A stretch of 6,376 nucleotides of DNA, taken from Candidatus Gottesmanbacteria bacterium RIFOXYB1_FULL_47_11. GTDB taxonomy: Bacteria; Patescibacteriota; Microgenomatia; UBA10105; UBA927. The notes under the pieces were generated by a model. The model was not told the DNA's origin. It ran no database searches and saw nothing but the letters and a program-made list of their open reading frames with translations. The position numbers and the translations under genes were made by a program. The DNA lies in contig MFKE01000028.1 in assembly GCA_001779455.1 (NCBI GenBank), positions 41,250 through 47,625 of the forward strand, written 5' to 3'. Shown here one piece after another: positions 6,193-6,376 of the stretch. Each line of letters begins with the position of its first letter. The stretch's first letter is position 1.

Positions 6193-6211
6193 GCTATGAT
6201 ATACTTATAGC
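6193..6211. repeat. Short inverted repeat GCTAT-N9-ATAGC
   Basis: GCTAT at 6193-6197 pairs with ATAGC at 6207-6211 in the gap between the FemAB-type gene and the kinase gene. A staggered alternative, CTATG (6194-6198) with CATAG (6211-6215), overlaps it. The stem is only five pairs, mostly A-T, and no T-run follows, so it is not a terminator. It flanks the putative -10 element and could be an operator, but may be chance. Confidence 0.3.
6197..6205 (+). promoter_or_regulatory. Candidate extended -10 promoter for the diacylglycerol kinase gene
   Basis: TGATATACT contains TATACT (6200-6205) with TG one base upstream, the extended -10 form that can work without a -35 element; none is seen at a suitable distance. 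Transcription would start near 6212, leaving a leader of about seven bases before the ATG at 6219. The gene has no Shine-Dalgarno sequence, which fits a near-leaderless message. Confidence 0.4.
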
Positions 6212-6218
6212 ATAGTCC

Positions 6219-6376
6219 ATGAAAGAAGTGATTAAGAGACACACTATTTCCTTCAAAAACGCGCTCTCGGGCCTGTGGTGGGCCGTCAAAAGCCAGCCGA
6301 ATTTCCGGGTTCATCTGGTGCTTGCTTCTCTCGCCATCTGTTTAAGCTGGTATTTCGGTATTACATCGACTGAGTG
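6219..6376 (+). CDS. dgkA: Diacylglycerol kinase family protein (probable undecaprenol kinase), N-terminal part
   Basis: Only the first 52 residues are present; the frame is open to the window edge. SFKNALSGLWWAVKSQPNFRVHL (interrupted here as residues 11-33) matches the N-terminal signature of the small DgkA family: an amphipathic helix with a Phe-x-x-Ala-x-x-Gly-Leu core, then Asn-Phe-Arg-x-His, then the first membrane helix from about residue 33. In Gram-positive relatives this enzyme phosphorylates undecaprenol, recycling the lipid carrier for peptidoglycan, which suits this locus. The position aligned with metal-binding Glu28 of E. coli DgkA is Gln26 here; Gln also occurs at this position in other bacterial relatives as far as I recall. 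The remaining catalytic glutamates lie beyond the window. It starts 26 bases after the FemAB-type gene. Confidence 0.83.
   Translation, partial: MKEVIKRHTISFKNALSGLWWAVKSQPNFRVHLVLASLAICLSWYFGITSTE

Overview
The window is a single run of eight genes, all on the + strand, with almost no spacer DNA. Seven are complete and the eighth runs off the right edge. Base composition is roughly half GC. Every complete gene starts with ATG, and all three standard stop codons are used. The compact layout, the short enzyme forms (a FemAB-type transferase without a coiled-coil arm, a short metallo-beta-lactamase-fold hydrolase), the variant MurA and the DegT enzyme with a hydrophobic insert suggest a member of the Patescibacteria/Candidate Phyla Radiation, perhaps the Microgenomates side. 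This is an inference from protein style; no marker gene in the window proves it. UGA is a normal stop here (three genes end in TGA), which argues against the Gracilibacteria/Absconditabacteria code.

Layout: murA (22-1353) makes the first committed peptidoglycan precursor. A two-domain sugar-1-phosphate nucleotidylyltransferase/left-handed beta-helix protein of archaeal GlmU-like type (1355-2632) could supply its UDP-GlcNAc substrate. An alpha/beta hydrolase (2636-3355), a DegT/DnrJ-family PLP enzyme (3352-4425), a glyoxalase-II-like metallohydrolase (4422-4955) and a four-helix membrane protein of the phage-holin-4 family (4952-5290) follow, joined by three successive ATGA stop/start overlaps. 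A short FemAB-type aminoacyltransferase (5296-6192) and the start of a diacylglycerol/undecaprenol kinase (6219 to edge) close the window.

Together the recognisable members form a cell-envelope set: UDP-GlcNAc supply, UDP-MurNAc synthesis, interpeptide bridge formation and lipid-carrier phosphorylation. The hydrolase, the DegT enzyme, the metallohydrolase and the holin-like protein sit inside this set with no assigned substrate. The first five junctions look like a translationally coupled operon. The last two genes lack Shine-Dalgarno sequences, and each is preceded by an extended -10-like element placed so that transcripts would be leaderless or nearly so. No RNA gene, CRISPR array, insertion sequence or convincing terminator was seen, and no gene-free stretch exceeds about 30 bases.
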